Assembly (NCBI RefSeq): GCF_018881635.1
Contig: NZ_JACVPY010000002.1
Coordinates: 1,198,525-1,262,524 of the forward strand
Length of the DNA stretch: 64,000 nucleotides
Origin: Polynucleobacter sp. UB-Piko-W3
GTDB taxonomy: Bacteria; Pseudomonadota; Gammaproteobacteria; Burkholderiales; Burkholderiaceae
Reading direction: 5' to 3'
The notes beneath the pieces were generated by a model. That model ran no database searches and had not been told where the DNA came from. It worked only from the letters and a program-made list of their open reading frames with translations. Every line of letters starts with the position of its first letter. Position 1 is the stretch's first letter. The translations under genes and the position numbers were made by a program. Below are positions 1 to 9,172 of the stretch, one piece after another.

Positions 1-471
1 TCAGGCATGGGTAAGTCTAGCCTCTTAAATGCCTGGGTTCCCAATGCTGCTGCACTCACACAAGAATACTCAGTGCGCTTAGATACTGGTAAGCACACCA
101 CTACCGCTTGTCGTTATTTTGAATTACCACAAGCTTGGGGTAGAGATGCTTCTGGCAAGCTTGGAGCATTAATTGATTCACCAGGTTTTCAGGAGTTTGG
201 TTTGGCTCACATGTCAGTCAGCGAACTGCAACATGCCTTTAGAGAATTCAAAGATTTACTGGGTAAATGTCGCTTTCATAATTGCGCACATGAATCAGAG
301 CCAGATTGCGCTGTAAGAGATGCGGTCGATAGAAACGAAATAGCGCCAGAAAGACTAGCGCTATTTAGGCAACTGCACTCTGATTCAAAAACAGCAGATA
401 CGCAAATTCAGGGGATTAGCCAAGCCAAAGAGCGATGGTCAGCATTAGCAATAAAGCCATCCAAGCGATAA
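1..471 (+). CDS. rsgA: Ribosome small subunit-dependent GTPase RsgA, C-terminal part (5' end outside window)
   Basis: The reading frame is open from base 1, so the start codon lies upstream; the ATG at base 7 is internal, inside the P-loop (SGMGKSSLLN). A G3 motif (DSPGF) and the C-terminal zinc site (KC, NCAH, DC around residues 93-107 of the visible part) identify RsgA, a circularly permuted GTPase that matures the 30S subunit in the cytoplasm. The N-terminal OB fold and the G4/G5 motifs, which precede G1 in this family, are missing from view. Its 3' end overlaps the convergent CobD/CbiB-family gene by 56 bases. Confidence 0.93.
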   Translation, partial: SGMGKSSLLNAWVPNAAALTQEYSVRLDTGKHTTTACRYFELPQAWGRDASGKLGALIDSPGFQEFGLAHMSVSELQHAFREFKDLLGKCRFHNCAHESEPDCAVRDAVDRNEIAPERLALFRQLHSDSKTADTQIQGISQAKERWSALAIKPSKR

Positions 472-1375
472 CTAGGCGCCATACCAAGCCTACTGCGGAG
501 CGCATCGTCCGCTCGGTAGGCTCAAGACCTACTTCATAGATCAGCGGCTCACCAGCCTCTGCCATCCGCAATGCTTCATCACTACCAGGCTCACTCAAGG
601 GCTCACCTAAACGCACACCTAAAGCACCACCACCGGCAGCCAAAATCACTGCTGATAAAGAGTCGGCCCATTTTTGAGTAAGGTAGCGCCACGCATAAAC
701 TGCGCCTTCAAAGTTACCAACAATTGCAAAGCCCATTGCAGTAATCCGAGATGGAATCCAATCGAGCACGTAAAAGAAATGTCGTGCCGCTTCACTCAGA
801 TTAAAGTCACCCCGCATAGACCAACGTTGCGCAGCCATATCAGCTAAACGATAGAGTACAACTCCTGCAGGGCCCATTGGCATCATGAACCAGAACAAGA
901 CACCAAATACGTGACGATGGGAACCAATGATGGCGCGTTCAAGAGCCAAAGAGATCACTTGGGTTTCTGTCAGATGAGTGGTATCTAAATCTGGGCCATA
1001 CCATTGGCCAAGTGCGGTGCGGGCTGCTGGTAGATCATGGGCCTCAATCGCTTCATGCACTAGAGTGAAAGAATGGCTAAATTGACGAAAGCCAAAAAAC
1101 AAATAGGCAATCACAATATTCCATACAAAACCTAAGATTGGGTAAGTCACCATACAAATGACGTAAACCAAGAATACTAAAAAGGTTGGCAAAATAAATG
1201 CAACCAAGCAGGCCATGCGAGCACCAATTGGGCTTGCCCCTTCTTCAGTCTTACCGCCGAATTCTCCGGCGACCCAATCCAACCAACGGGTGCTAGTGCG
1301 CACAATCCAATGGCTAGCAGTTACTGGGCGATATTGCTCAGCAATGAGGGCGAAGAGAATAGAAAAGAAAGTCAT
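416..1375 (-). CDS. CobD/CbiB-family integral membrane protein
   Basis: About 319 residues with hydrophobic segments at the N-terminus, around 50-95, around 155-175 and at the very C-terminus. The overall pattern (N-terminal EQYRP, central SHRHVFGVLFWF, a conserved DWIPSR) matches the CobD/CbiB and AmpE superfamily. CobD makes adenosylcobinamide phosphate, but no other cobalamin gene is visible here, so an envelope role like that of AmpE is equally possible. I chose the ATG at 1375 because it overlaps the upstream Nudix stop as ATGA; a longer ORF up to 1426 would run into that gene. The 3' end overlaps rsgA on the opposite strand. Confidence 0.75.
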   Translation of the reverse strand: MTFFSILFALIAEQYRPVTASHWIVRTSTRWLDWVAGEFGGKTEEGASPIGARMACLVAFILPTFLVFLVYVICMVTYPILGFVWNIVIAYLFFGFRQFSHSFTLVHEAIEAHDLPAARTALGQWYGPDLDTTHLTETQVISLALERAIIGSHRHVFGVLFWFMMPMGPAGVVLYRLADMAAQRWSMRGDFNLSEAARHFFYVLDWIPSRITAMGFAIVGNFEGAVYAWRYLTQKWADSLSAVILAAGGGALGVRLGEPLSEPGSDEALRMAEAGEPLIYEVGLEPTERTMRSAVGLVWRLVIAWMALLLMLTIALWLG

Positions 1376-2115
1376 ACTTTTAATAAATGATATAGGTTTC
1401 GTAACATTCCCGCAGTAGCACCCCAAATAAAGCGGTTCTCATAAGGCATTGAATAAAAACGACGGCCACCCTGCTCACTTTGCCACACTCTAATCTGATG
1501 ATTTGCTGGGTCCAACAAAAAACTTAAAGGCACTTCAAAAATATCAGCCACCTCAAATTCATCTAAAACGTATTCTGCCTGAGCCTGTACCAATCCCACT
1601 ACCGGGGTAACGCTATAGCCAGAAACAGTGAGATATTGCGGTAAATGCCCAATAATCTCTACCCGCTTGCGATCCAAACCAATTTCTTCTTCACTCTCCC
1701 GCAGTGCAGTGTCATTAGGACTTTGATCTTCAGGATCCATGCGACCCCCAGGAAAACTAATTTGTCCGGCATGGTCGCGTAAGTGATTGGTTCGTTGAGT
1801 TAGAAGTACTGATAAGCCTTCTGCCTTTAATACCAACGGTATCAACACTGCTGCCTTAGTAACCTTACCCGCTGCCTGACGCTTAGCAATAATGTCTGAA
1901 GCGATCACATGGCGGTTCTCATCAGTAATTTCTGGATGCCAATCAGGAGGCGCCTGAAAACGGGCTCTTAAGCTTGCTAGCTCGAGGCGCTCTTTGGGCA
2001 CCTTGATCTGATCGCCACAAATCTCGTAGATCGGAATGGCTTGTGCATCAAACCCAGGGGGCGCAGCCACATTGATTGCGTCTTCTTCAGTCTGAGGGGT
2101 CTTGGGCATATTCAT
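1372..2115 (-). CDS. Nudix hydrolase, CoA pyrophosphatase type (NudL-like)
   Basis: 247 residues. The Nudix box lies at about 123-146 (GGRMDPED, then RESEEEIG). It is preceded by the UPF0035 signature typical of CoA pyrophosphatases (LLTQRTNHLRDHAGQISFP, about 104-122). The family hydrolyses CoA and CoA esters to phosphopantetheine products and 3',5'-ADP in the cytoplasm. The gene is translationally coupled to the downstream CobD/CbiB-family gene by a 4-base overlap. The N-terminal 60 residues are poorly conserved; MNMPK offers two close starts and the first is used. Confidence 0.85.
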   Translation of the reverse strand: MNMPKTPQTEEDAINVAAPPGFDAQAIPIYEICGDQIKVPKERLELASLRARFQAPPDWHPEITDENRHVIASDIIAKRQAAGKVTKAAVLIPLVLKAEGLSVLLTQRTNHLRDHAGQISFPGGRMDPEDQSPNDTALRESEEEIGLDRKRVEIIGHLPQYLTVSGYSVTPVVGLVQAQAEYVLDEFEVADIFEVPLSFLLDPANHQIRVWQSEQGGRRFYSMPYENRFIWGATAGMLRNLYHLLKV

Positions 2116-2130
2116 ATTCTAAGGCAACAA

Positions 2131-2155
2131 AAAAGGCGACCTAGGCCGCCTTTTT
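2131..2155. terminator. Rho-independent terminator after rplS
   Basis: Inverted repeat AAAAGGCG / CGCCTTTT around a CCTAGG core. The flanking A and T runs allow it to work in both directions. On the minus strand it would end the rpsP-rplS transcript just downstream of rplS and separate it from the Nudix gene. Confidence 0.75.
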
Positions 2156-2175
2156 AATTTGCATCAAAGCAGCAA

Positions 2176-2571
2176 TTATTCAGCAGCTGGAGCAGCTACT
2201 GCCTTAGTGCGAGCTTGAAGCTTTTCTTTAATACGTGCTGACTTACCAGAACGATCGCGCAAGTAGTACAACTTTGCACGACGGACATCACCGCGACGCT
2301 TCACTTCAACGCTAGCAATCAATGGTGAGTATGTTTGGAAAGTACGCTCAACGCCTTCCCCAGAAGAGATCTTACGCACGATGAAGCTGGAATTGAGTCC
2401 GCGATTACGCTTAGCAATCACAACGCCTTCAAAAGCCTGGGCACGCTTACGTGTACCTTCAACAACGTTTACGCTAACAATCACTGTGTCGCCAGGAGCA
2501 AAGCTTGGCAATACTTTGTTAGCACTTAAGCGAGCAATTTCTTCTTGCTCAATTTTTTCGATCAAATTCAT
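2176..2571 (-). CDS. rplS: 50S ribosomal protein L19
   Basis: 131 residues starting [11 protein letters not shown], with the L19 core ([43 protein letters not shown]). L19 sits at the 30S-50S interface. The C-terminal tail ([15 protein letters not shown]) is a short Ala-rich extension beyond the usual length of about 115. It is the last gene of the rpsP-rimM-trmD-rplS operon, 124 bases after trmD, and is followed by a strong terminator. Confidence 0.98.
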   Translation of the reverse strand: MNLIEKIEQEEIARLSANKVLPSFAPGDTVIVSVNVVEGTRKRAQAFEGVVIAKRNRGLNSSFIVRKISSGEGVERTFQTYSPLIASVEVKRRGDVRRAKLYYLRDRSGKSARIKEKLQARTKAVAAPAAE

Positions 2572-2695
2572 TTTTTTAATCCTTAAACATCTTGTTAACG
2601 TTTAATCCCGAGATTTAAATCAACGGACTTAACAGAGGATGCAGTTAAAACAATTTCACTAAACCAAAAATCAAACCGCTTATTCACAACTCAAT

Positions 2696-3442
2696 TTATA
2701 GAGAGCGAAGAAATTGTTCATCTTCTCGGGTTAGCAACCCATTAGCTCTGGCCGATTCAATTAAATCTGGCCGGAGCCTGAACGTCAGCTCTAAAGACTT
2801 CTGCCGACGCCAATCCGCTATTTTAGCGTGATGTCCGCCCAAAAGCACGTCTGGCACCGATAAATTTTCATAAATCTCGGGTCTGGTGTAGTGGGGATAG
2901 TCCAAAAGACCGTTCATAAAGCTATCCTGAGTGGCAGATTCGCCATCCCCAAGAGCACCTGGAATGAGCCTAATCACCGCATCCATCATCGCCATTGCAG
3001 GAATTTCACCTCCAGAAAGCACAAAATCACCGATAGAGAGCTGCAAATCGACGTTTCGATCAATAAAACGTTGGTCGACTGCCTCATAGCGACCACAAAT
3101 AAAGCTCAAATTGCCCAAATTCAGGATATCGGCTGCCATTTTCTGAGAAAACCGCTCGCCTTGGGGTGCCAATAAACAAATTGGGCCTGTTTTGATATTG
3201 GCGGCCTGATGGGCCGCTTTAATACCGGCGACGGTATCTTCCAGGGGCTTGGCCATCATGACCATTCCTGGACCGCCGCCATAGGCGCGATCGTCTACCG
3301 TCTTACGGGGATCAGTACAAAAATCTCTGGGATTCCACAGATGAACGCTAGCTAGTGATTGCTCACATGCGCGACCAGTTACACCCCACTGCGTCAGAGC
3401 AGAGAACATTTCTGGAAATAAAGTCACAACATCAAAGCGCAT
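2696..3442 (-). CDS. trmD: tRNA (guanine37-N1)-methyltransferase
   Basis: 248 residues beginning [13 protein letters not shown]. The SPOUT-class trefoil-knot SAM site is visible ([21 protein letters not shown], then LIPGALGD), as is the GGGPGMVM loop. TrmD methylates N1 of G37 in tRNAs reading CNN and some other codons, preventing +1 frameshifts. Its length is typical. It lies between rimM and rplS in the classic translation operon. Confidence 0.98.
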   Translation of the reverse strand: MRFDVVTLFPEMFSALTQWGVTGRACEQSLASVHLWNPRDFCTDPRKTVDDRAYGGGPGMVMMAKPLEDTVAGIKAAHQAANIKTGPICLLAPQGERFSQKMAADILNLGNLSFICGRYEAVDQRFIDRNVDLQLSIGDFVLSGGEIPAMAMMDAVIRLIPGALGDGESATQDSFMNGLLDYPHYTRPEIYENLSVPDVLLGGHHAKIADWRRQKSLELTFRLRPDLIESARANGLLTREDEQFLRSL

Positions 3443-3476
3443 ATCTATATTCGTCGGTTTATTTTTTATTCGTTCA

Positions 3477-4040
3477 TCACCAATCTCTCTGCCAATCGAG
3501 AGTAATTTTTTTATTATCTAAGTCTACGTTTTGCACTACTTCTTTTACGAATGGAACTAATTGTTTAATGGCCTTGCTTGACGCATCACCAATGGCGATC
3601 ACACCATGAGCACCGTTCTCAGTAACATCGATGACCTCACCAAGTACCTCGTTTTGCAAATTAACTGCACTGCAACCAATCAGGTCAACCCAATAATAAG
3701 AATCACTATCTGCTTTTGGAAATGCATCGCGTGCTACCAATATTCTGGCGCCTTTCAATGCAAGCGCTTGATCGCGATCACTGATACCCTCTAGTGCCAT
3801 GACGACATTACCGCTGTGCATCTTAGCGCTCTTGACTTTGTATTGCGTGAGGGAGGCTTGCTCTACAGACACAGAAACACCTGCATCTCGTCGAGGGATT
3901 AGAGATAACCAAACAGCTTTAGAAGATAGAAGCGCTACAGGCTCTGATGAGTGAGGTCTAACCTTCACTTGACCCTGCAATCCTTGGGCCTCAGAAACGG
4001 CACCAAGCTCAATCAAATCATTTAAGGAAGGTGTACTCAT
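3477..4040 (-). CDS. rimM: 16S rRNA processing protein RimM
   Basis: 187 residues. The N-terminal RimM domain ([19 protein letters not shown]) and the C-terminal PRC-barrel domain ([29 protein letters not shown]) are both present. RimM assists assembly of the 30S head and binds S19. It lies 34 bases upstream of trmD and 90 bases downstream of rpsP. Confidence 0.96.
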   Translation of the reverse strand: MSTPSLNDLIELGAVSEAQGLQGQVKVRPHSSEPVALLSSKAVWLSLIPRRDAGVSVSVEQASLTQYKVKSAKMHSGNVVMALEGISDRDQALALKGARILVARDAFPKADSDSYYWVDLIGCSAVNLQNEVLGEVIDVTENGAHGVIAIGDASSKAIKQLVPFVKEVVQNVDLDNKKITLDWQRDW

Positions 4041-4130
4041 TTGAAAGACACCTTATTTTCCCAAAATAAAACTACTCAAATCCTGCCGCCAAAAACTCCA
4101 CCGCAAAGATGAAGTCTTTAGCAAAGTGAT

Positions 4131-4376
4131 TTAAACAGCAGGATTGTTTTTGATCAGACGAACAACGGTTGGAGAGATTTGCGCGCCAACACCAGTCCAG
4201 TAGGTCAAGCGATCCTGGGCAATACGCATTGCTTGCTCAGTTGCAACTGCTTGTGGATTGAAATAACCAATGCGCTCGATAAAGTTCGAGTCACGACGGT
4301 TGCGCTTATCAGTAGCAACGATGCTGTAAAAAGGGCGCTTCTTAGAACCGCCGCGTGCCAGTCGAATGACGACCAT
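4131..4376 (-). CDS. rpsP: 30S ribosomal protein S16
   Basis: 81 residues with the canonical S16 sequence ([35 protein letters not shown]). It is needed for 30S assembly. It is the first gene of the rpsP-rimM-trmD-rplS operon, so the operon promoter should lie in the 190-base divergent gap upstream. Confidence 0.98.
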   Translation of the reverse strand: MVVIRLARGGSKKRPFYSIVATDKRNRRDSNFIERIGYFNPQAVATEQAMRIAQDRLTYWTGVGAQISPTVVRLIKNNPAV

Positions 4377-4459
4377 ACTTATTCCTTAAAAAATCTAAAA
4401 TGAAAAAATCTGGGACTCCGGCCCACCAAAGCAACGTAAGGTAGAGCGGAAAACCTCAT

Positions 4460-4488
4460 ATTCTAGACGAAAACCCCTACTCCTTCCA
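4460..4488 (-). promoter_or_regulatory. Possible sigma-70 promoter for rpsP operon
   Basis: On the minus strand a -10-like TAGAAT lies 17 bases after a weak -35-like TGGAAG, about 85 bases upstream of the rpsP start. This is the only reasonable match I noticed by eye in the gap, and it is unconfirmed. Confidence 0.3.
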
Positions 4489-4567
4489 CCTATTTCAGCG
4501 TCTAAGCCAGTAGAATAGAATCATCCAGAGAATAAAAAATACATATAAAACAATAACTTAGATAAAT

Positions 4568-5110
4568 ATGCCCACAAAAATCGCATCCCAAGCCTCAAGA
4601 AAGGGCCTCTTTAGAGGCTTCTCAAATAGCCTAATTGTGGTGTTTTCATCTTTGGGCATTGTTCTTTTGACTGGGTGCGCCAATGTCATTCCGACCTGCA
4701 ATGCGAAAACTAGCCCTCCTAGCAGCGAACTACGTAATACCAAGTGGGAGCTCACTCGCTGGAATTTAGCCCCCAATAGTAGTGGTGAGGTGCGCACCCG
4801 CCAAATTCCACAAGGTGAAGCCAGTAATCCTATTCACATCATTTTTGACGCCAATGGCCAGCGCATCAGCGGCTCAACTGGCTGCAATCGCTTTACTGCA
4901 CAGTTAGATGAAGATGCTCGTGGCTTTACCATCACTAAAATTGTGAGCACCAAAATGGCCTGTACGCCACAACGTAATGAATTAGAAAATGACTTTCTGT
5001 ATGAGCTCAACGACTATCGCAGTATCGTTCGTAATGGCGATCAATTGCTGATGATTGGAGCCGATCGAGAAGTCTTAAGCTTTACTCAGCGCCCCACAAC
5101 AAATAAGTAA
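4568..5110 (+). CDS. META-domain (HslJ-like) lipoprotein
   Basis: 180 residues. An N-terminal hydrophobic segment ends in a lipobox (LLTGC), so the mature protein is probably lipid-anchored. The C-terminal half is a META domain: NTKWELTRW near 56, SGSTGCNRF near 113, MACTPQRNELE and a final LSFTQ strand. META proteins such as E. coli HslJ are stress-linked envelope proteins of unclear chemistry. The N-terminal stretch before the hydrophobic region is longer than usual, about 20 residues. The next gene starts 23 bases later and could be co-transcribed. Confidence 0.8.
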   Translation: MPTKIASQASRKGLFRGFSNSLIVVFSSLGIVLLTGCANVIPTCNAKTSPPSSELRNTKWELTRWNLAPNSSGEVRTRQIPQGEASNPIHIIFDANGQRISGSTGCNRFTAQLDEDARGFTITKIVSTKMACTPQRNELENDFLYELNDYRSIVRNGDQLLMIGADREVLSFTQRPTTNK

Positions 5111-5133
5111 GTCAATCAAAAGATAAAAGATTA

Positions 5134-5580
5134 ATGAAAAACTCCAAACTGATTTTTTGCGCTCTCGGATTTTTTTTCCCAGGCAGTGGACTCAACTGCT
5201 TTTACTTGCAAGGCATCAAATCTTTTTGGGCTTGGGCGCAATTATTTGCTCTGATTGGCGGTATTGCTGGCTGGACTATCCTAAAGAACGCCAACTTTCA
5301 TTCTGCACCTGGATGGATGCTGATCACCTTTGGATTTATTGCTATAGAAGCCAGCTGGTTAACAACGATTGCCTTTGGTCTTCGCCCTGATGAGAAATGG
5401 GATGCGCAATTTAATCCCGGCATCGAAGAGCACCGTCGTACTCGCTCTGGCTGGCCAGTGATTCTGACGGTGATCTTCTCACTCGTATTGGGTGCTGCTG
5501 TCATGATGACTTTTTTGGCCATCTCTTTTGAGCAATTCTTCATCTCCCAACTTCACGAAGCCAAAAAGCTATCGCAATAA
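5134..5580 (+). CDS. Small TM2-like membrane protein of unknown function
   Basis: 148 residues with about four hydrophobic segments: around 5-22, 30-50, 57-80 and 105-130. The start resembles a TM2 domain (FFPGSGLNCFYLQGIKSFWAW recalls the G-x-FYLG pattern), but the match is weak. I cannot assign a function. It is probably co-transcribed with the META lipoprotein and converges with the acyl-CoA dehydrogenase gene 2 bases away. Confidence 0.65.
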   Translation: MKNSKLIFCALGFFFPGSGLNCFYLQGIKSFWAWAQLFALIGGIAGWTILKNANFHSAPGWMLITFGFIAIEASWLTTIAFGLRPDEKWDAQFNPGIEEHRRTRSGWPVILTVIFSLVLGAAVMMTFLAISFEQFFISQLHEAKKLSQ

Positions 5581-5582
5581 CT

Positions 5583-7370
5583 TCAGAACTGCTCTACCTC
5601 TAATGCATTTGTTGAGTGACCGCTTTCAATAATTGAAGTTGCTAGGGCGCTAGCTTGCGGCAATAAATTCTCAGCAAAGAAACGTGCCGTAGCAATCTTA
5701 GCACCATAAAAAGTAGGGTCACTCTCACGCAAACGCTCAGCAGCTAAGAGGCTGCGAGCCATTTGCCAAGCACCGAACACTAAACCGGATAGCCTCAAAT
5801 ACGCAAAGCTACCGGCATAGACTGCTTTAGTTTCGCTCTTTGCATTTGCCAAAATATAAGCAAGCGCCTCTTCAAATGCAGCACGTCCTTTCGTCAACTG
5901 CTTGAGCACTGCTTGAGCATCTACTGAACTACTCGCTAGTAACTGTTTTTCTGTTTCAGTCATTTTTTGTAAAAGTACTCTCGCAGTGGCGCCACCATCA
6001 CGTACTGTTTTTCTCCCAAGCAAATCATTTGCCTGAATGGCGGTAGTACCTTCATAGATGGTCAAGATACGAGCATCACGATAGTGTTGGGCCGCACCCG
6101 TCTCCTCGATAAAGCCCATACCGCCATGCACCTGGATGCCTAAGCTGGCGACCTCGATTGACATCTCTGTTGAGAAACCTTTCACAATTGGTACTAAGAA
6201 TTCATAAACGGCTTGACTTGATTTGCGCTCAGTCTCATCAGGTGATGCATGTTGGGCATCATTAGCAGCAGCAGCGTAATAAGCTAATGCGCGAGAAGCT
6301 TCAGTGTAGGCGCGCATGGTCATGAGCATACGCTTGACATCTGGTTGATGAATAATCGCCACAGGCCCAGCAGAGCCATCTAAATCTCGACTTTGCACAC
6401 GATCTTTAGCGTATTGCACCGCCTTTTGATAAGCACGCTCAGCCACTGCAATGCCCTGCATACCCACTGCAAAGCGAGCAGCATTCATCATCACGAACAT
6501 GTATTCAAGGCCGCGATTTTCTTCGCCAACTAGATAGCCGATTGCACCACCATGATCGCCGAACTGCAACACTGCAGTTGGGCTGGCTTTGATGCCAAGC
6601 TTATGCTCAATCGATACGCAGTGAACATCGTTACGATCACCTAAAGAGCCGTCAGTTTTCGCTAAGAATTTAGGAACTACAAATAATGAAATTCCTTTAA
6701 CTCCCTCTGGGGCATCTGGTGTTCTTGCCAGCACCAAATGGATAATATTCTTGGCCATATCGTGCTCACCATAGGTGATATAAATCTTGGTACCAAATAT
6801 TTTGTAGGTGCCATCACCTTCAGGTACAGCTTTAGAGCGGACCATCGATAAATCAGAACCTGCTTGTGGTTCAGTTAAGCACATCGAGCCAGTCCACTCA
6901 CCGGAGATCATATGCGGGACATATTGCGCTTGAATCTCTGGGCTAGCCGCCGTTAATAAAGCCTCAATCGCACCATCGGTCAGCATGGGACATAAAGCAA
7001 ATGACAAGCTGGCTGAGTGAACCATTTCAAAACATGCAGCAGCAATTAACTTTGGCAAGGCTTGGCCACCAAACTCAGCTGGATGCACTACGCCCTGCCA
7101 ACCAGCAGCAGCGAATTGTTCAAAGGCTTCTTTAAATCCAGGGGTAGTAGTAACTACACCATCTTTCCAGGAGCTTGGGTTTTGATCACCAGGCCAATTG
7201 AGTGGTGCAACAACATCTTGATTGAACTTGGCAGACTCTTCCAAAATCGCTGGCGCCAAATCGACATCAACCCCTGCTTGTGCATAAGAGGGATAAGCAA
7301 CCACATCGGCTAGCCCAGCTAACTCATTCATGACAAACAACATGTCTTTTACTGGGGCTACGTATGGCAT
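5583..7370 (-). CDS. Acyl-CoA dehydrogenase, long form with extra C-terminal domain
   Basis: 595 residues, much longer than the usual 380-400. The FAD and substrate motif (CLTEPQAGSDL) and the catalytic base in YEGTT (Glu440) are visible, followed by a C-terminal extension. This architecture is shared with the DmdC (3-methylthiopropanoyl-CoA dehydrogenase) group, but the substrate cannot be read from the sequence. It should pass electrons to the ETF encoded just upstream (41 bases away), giving a ligase-ETF-dehydrogenase operon for activating and oxidising an acyl substrate. Confidence 0.9.
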   Translation of the reverse strand: MPYVAPVKDMLFVMNELAGLADVVAYPSYAQAGVDVDLAPAILEESAKFNQDVVAPLNWPGDQNPSSWKDGVVTTTPGFKEAFEQFAAAGWQGVVHPAEFGGQALPKLIAAACFEMVHSASLSFALCPMLTDGAIEALLTAASPEIQAQYVPHMISGEWTGSMCLTEPQAGSDLSMVRSKAVPEGDGTYKIFGTKIYITYGEHDMAKNIIHLVLARTPDAPEGVKGISLFVVPKFLAKTDGSLGDRNDVHCVSIEHKLGIKASPTAVLQFGDHGGAIGYLVGEENRGLEYMFVMMNAARFAVGMQGIAVAERAYQKAVQYAKDRVQSRDLDGSAGPVAIIHQPDVKRMLMTMRAYTEASRALAYYAAAANDAQHASPDETERKSSQAVYEFLVPIVKGFSTEMSIEVASLGIQVHGGMGFIEETGAAQHYRDARILTIYEGTTAIQANDLLGRKTVRDGGATARVLLQKMTETEKQLLASSSVDAQAVLKQLTKGRAAFEEALAYILANAKSETKAVYAGSFAYLRLSGLVFGAWQMARSLLAAERLRESDPTFYGAKIATARFFAENLLPQASALATSIIESGHSTNALEVEQF

Positions 7371-7410
7371 TGCTGCTCCTATTGAATTAAATCAAATAAT
7401 GCAATCACAC

Positions 7411-8346
7411 TTAGCTCAGTGCTTTAGTTAATTCTGGCACTGCCGTATTGAGATCGGCAACTAAACCGTAATCAGCAACACCAAAGATAGGAGCTTCTGG
7501 ATCTTTATTAATCGCAACAATCACCTTGGAGTCCTTCATACCTGCTAAGTGCTGAATAGCCCCAGAAATACCAATCGCGATATAGAGCTCTGGAGCAACA
7601 ATCTTGCCGGTTTGGCCAACTTGATAATCATTAGGAACATAACCCGCATCCACTGCAGCACGCGAAGCGCCTAAAGCAGCGCCTAGCTTGTCAGCTAATG
7701 GGGCGATGAGCTCCTGGTACTTATCACCAGAACCTAAACCGCGACCACCAGAAACAATGATCTTGGCAGCAGTCAGCTCTGGACGATCAGACTTCGTTAG
7801 CTGACGGCCCACAAAGGATGATGAGGATTTACTTTCTATAGCAGCTTGTTTTTCAATCGCTGCCGAGCCACCAGTAGCAGCCACAGGATCAAAACCGGTA
7901 GTGCGAACTGTGATGACTTTGATTGAATCGCTAGTTTGTACAGTAGCAATCGCATTACCCGCATAAATTGGGCGCTCAAAAGTATCGCTACTCACAACCT
8001 TGGTGATATCAGATAGCTGGGCAACATCCAACTTAGCAGCGACACGTGGCAACACATTCTTACCGTTAGCAGTTGCGGGAGCCAAAATATGACTGTACTG
8101 ATTTGCAATTGACAGAATCTGTGCGGCTAAAGGCTCAGCCAATTGATCAGCTAGACTAGCAGCGTCGACCTGAATCACTTTACGGACACCTACTATTTGA
8201 GCAGCAGACTGTGCAACCACATCAGACTGGTTACCAGCAACCAATACATCTACTTCAGGAGAGCATTGCAATGCAGCTGCTACAGTATTTAAGGTAGCTG
8301 CTTTTAAAGATTGATTATCGTGTTCAGCGATCACTAGAGTAGCCAT
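7411..8346 (-). CDS. etfA: Electron transfer flavoprotein alpha subunit
   Basis: 311 residues. The C-terminal FAD domain carries the ETF-alpha signatures ([47 protein letters not shown]). It accepts electrons from acyl-CoA dehydrogenases and passes them to ETF:quinone oxidoreductase. Its start codon follows the etfB stop with no gap, so the two subunits are coupled. Confidence 0.97.
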   Translation of the reverse strand: MATLVIAEHDNQSLKAATLNTVAAALQCSPEVDVLVAGNQSDVVAQSAAQIVGVRKVIQVDAASLADQLAEPLAAQILSIANQYSHILAPATANGKNVLPRVAAKLDVAQLSDITKVVSSDTFERPIYAGNAIATVQTSDSIKVITVRTTGFDPVAATGGSAAIEKQAAIESKSSSSFVGRQLTKSDRPELTAAKIIVSGGRGLGSGDKYQELIAPLADKLGAALGASRAAVDAGYVPNDYQVGQTGKIVAPELYIAIGISGAIQHLAGMKDSKVIVAINKDPEAPIFGVADYGLVADLNTAVPELTKALS

Positions 8347-9096
8347 TTAAATCACCTTCGCTTCATTTTTGAGTTTGTCTACCAAGGCTGCTACATCAGC
8401 TACCATGACACCAGCACTACGTTTAGGCGGATCCTCAACCTTCAGGGTTTTAAGGCGCGGGACAATATCCACACCCAAATGCTCAGGCTTCACAATATCA
8501 ATGGTCTTTTTCTTGGCCTTCATGATATTAGGCAGAGTGACATAACGTGGCTCATTCAAACGCAAGTCAGTAGTAATCACTGCCGGCAAACTCAAGGCAA
8601 TAGTTTCTAGACCACCATCGACTTCGCGCGTCACAGTTACCTTACCGTCGGCTACTACCACCTTGGATGCAAAAGTTGCTTGTGGGATATCCAATAGACT
8701 GGCCAGCATTTGACCTGTTTGATTACTGTCATCATCAATCGCTTGCTTGCCAAGGATGATGATTTGAGCAGATTCTTTTTCAGAGAGCGCTTTCAGAATC
8801 TTAGCAACTGCGAGTGGCTGCAAGTCAGCATCAGACTCCACTAAGATGGCACGATCAGCGCCAATCGCCAAAGCAGTTCGCAATGTTTCCTGGCACTGCG
8901 TCACACCTGCACTAACCACGACAACTTCAGTTGCAATGCCTGCTTCTTTTAAACGTACCGCCTCTTCAACAGCAATTTCATCAAAGGGGTTCATGCTCAT
9001 CTTGACGTTGGCCAGATCTACACCAGAACCATCAGATTTCACTCGAATTTTGACGTTGTAATCAACGACTCGTTTTACTGCCACTAAGATCTTCAT
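8347..9096 (-). CDS. etfB: Electron transfer flavoprotein beta subunit
   Basis: 249 residues beginning [14 protein letters not shown]. It has the AMP-binding segment ([14 protein letters not shown]) and the ETF-beta signature ([18 protein letters not shown]). It forms the heterodimer with EtfA encoded directly downstream and lies 76 bases after the acyl-CoA ligase gene. Confidence 0.97.
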   Translation of the reverse strand: MKILVAVKRVVDYNVKIRVKSDGSGVDLANVKMSMNPFDEIAVEEAVRLKEAGIATEVVVVSAGVTQCQETLRTALAIGADRAILVESDADLQPLAVAKILKALSEKESAQIIILGKQAIDDDSNQTGQMLASLLDIPQATFASKVVVADGKVTVTREVDGGLETIALSLPAVITTDLRLNEPRYVTLPNIMKAKKKTIDIVKPEHLGVDIVPRLKTLKVEDPPKRSAGVMVADVAALVDKLKNEAKVI

Positions 9097-9172
9097 TTGG
9101 AATTCTCAATATTGATAAAAATTTGCAAATATCTGCATAACTACTTATTTTATCCGCCCCAAGCCCGAAGAA

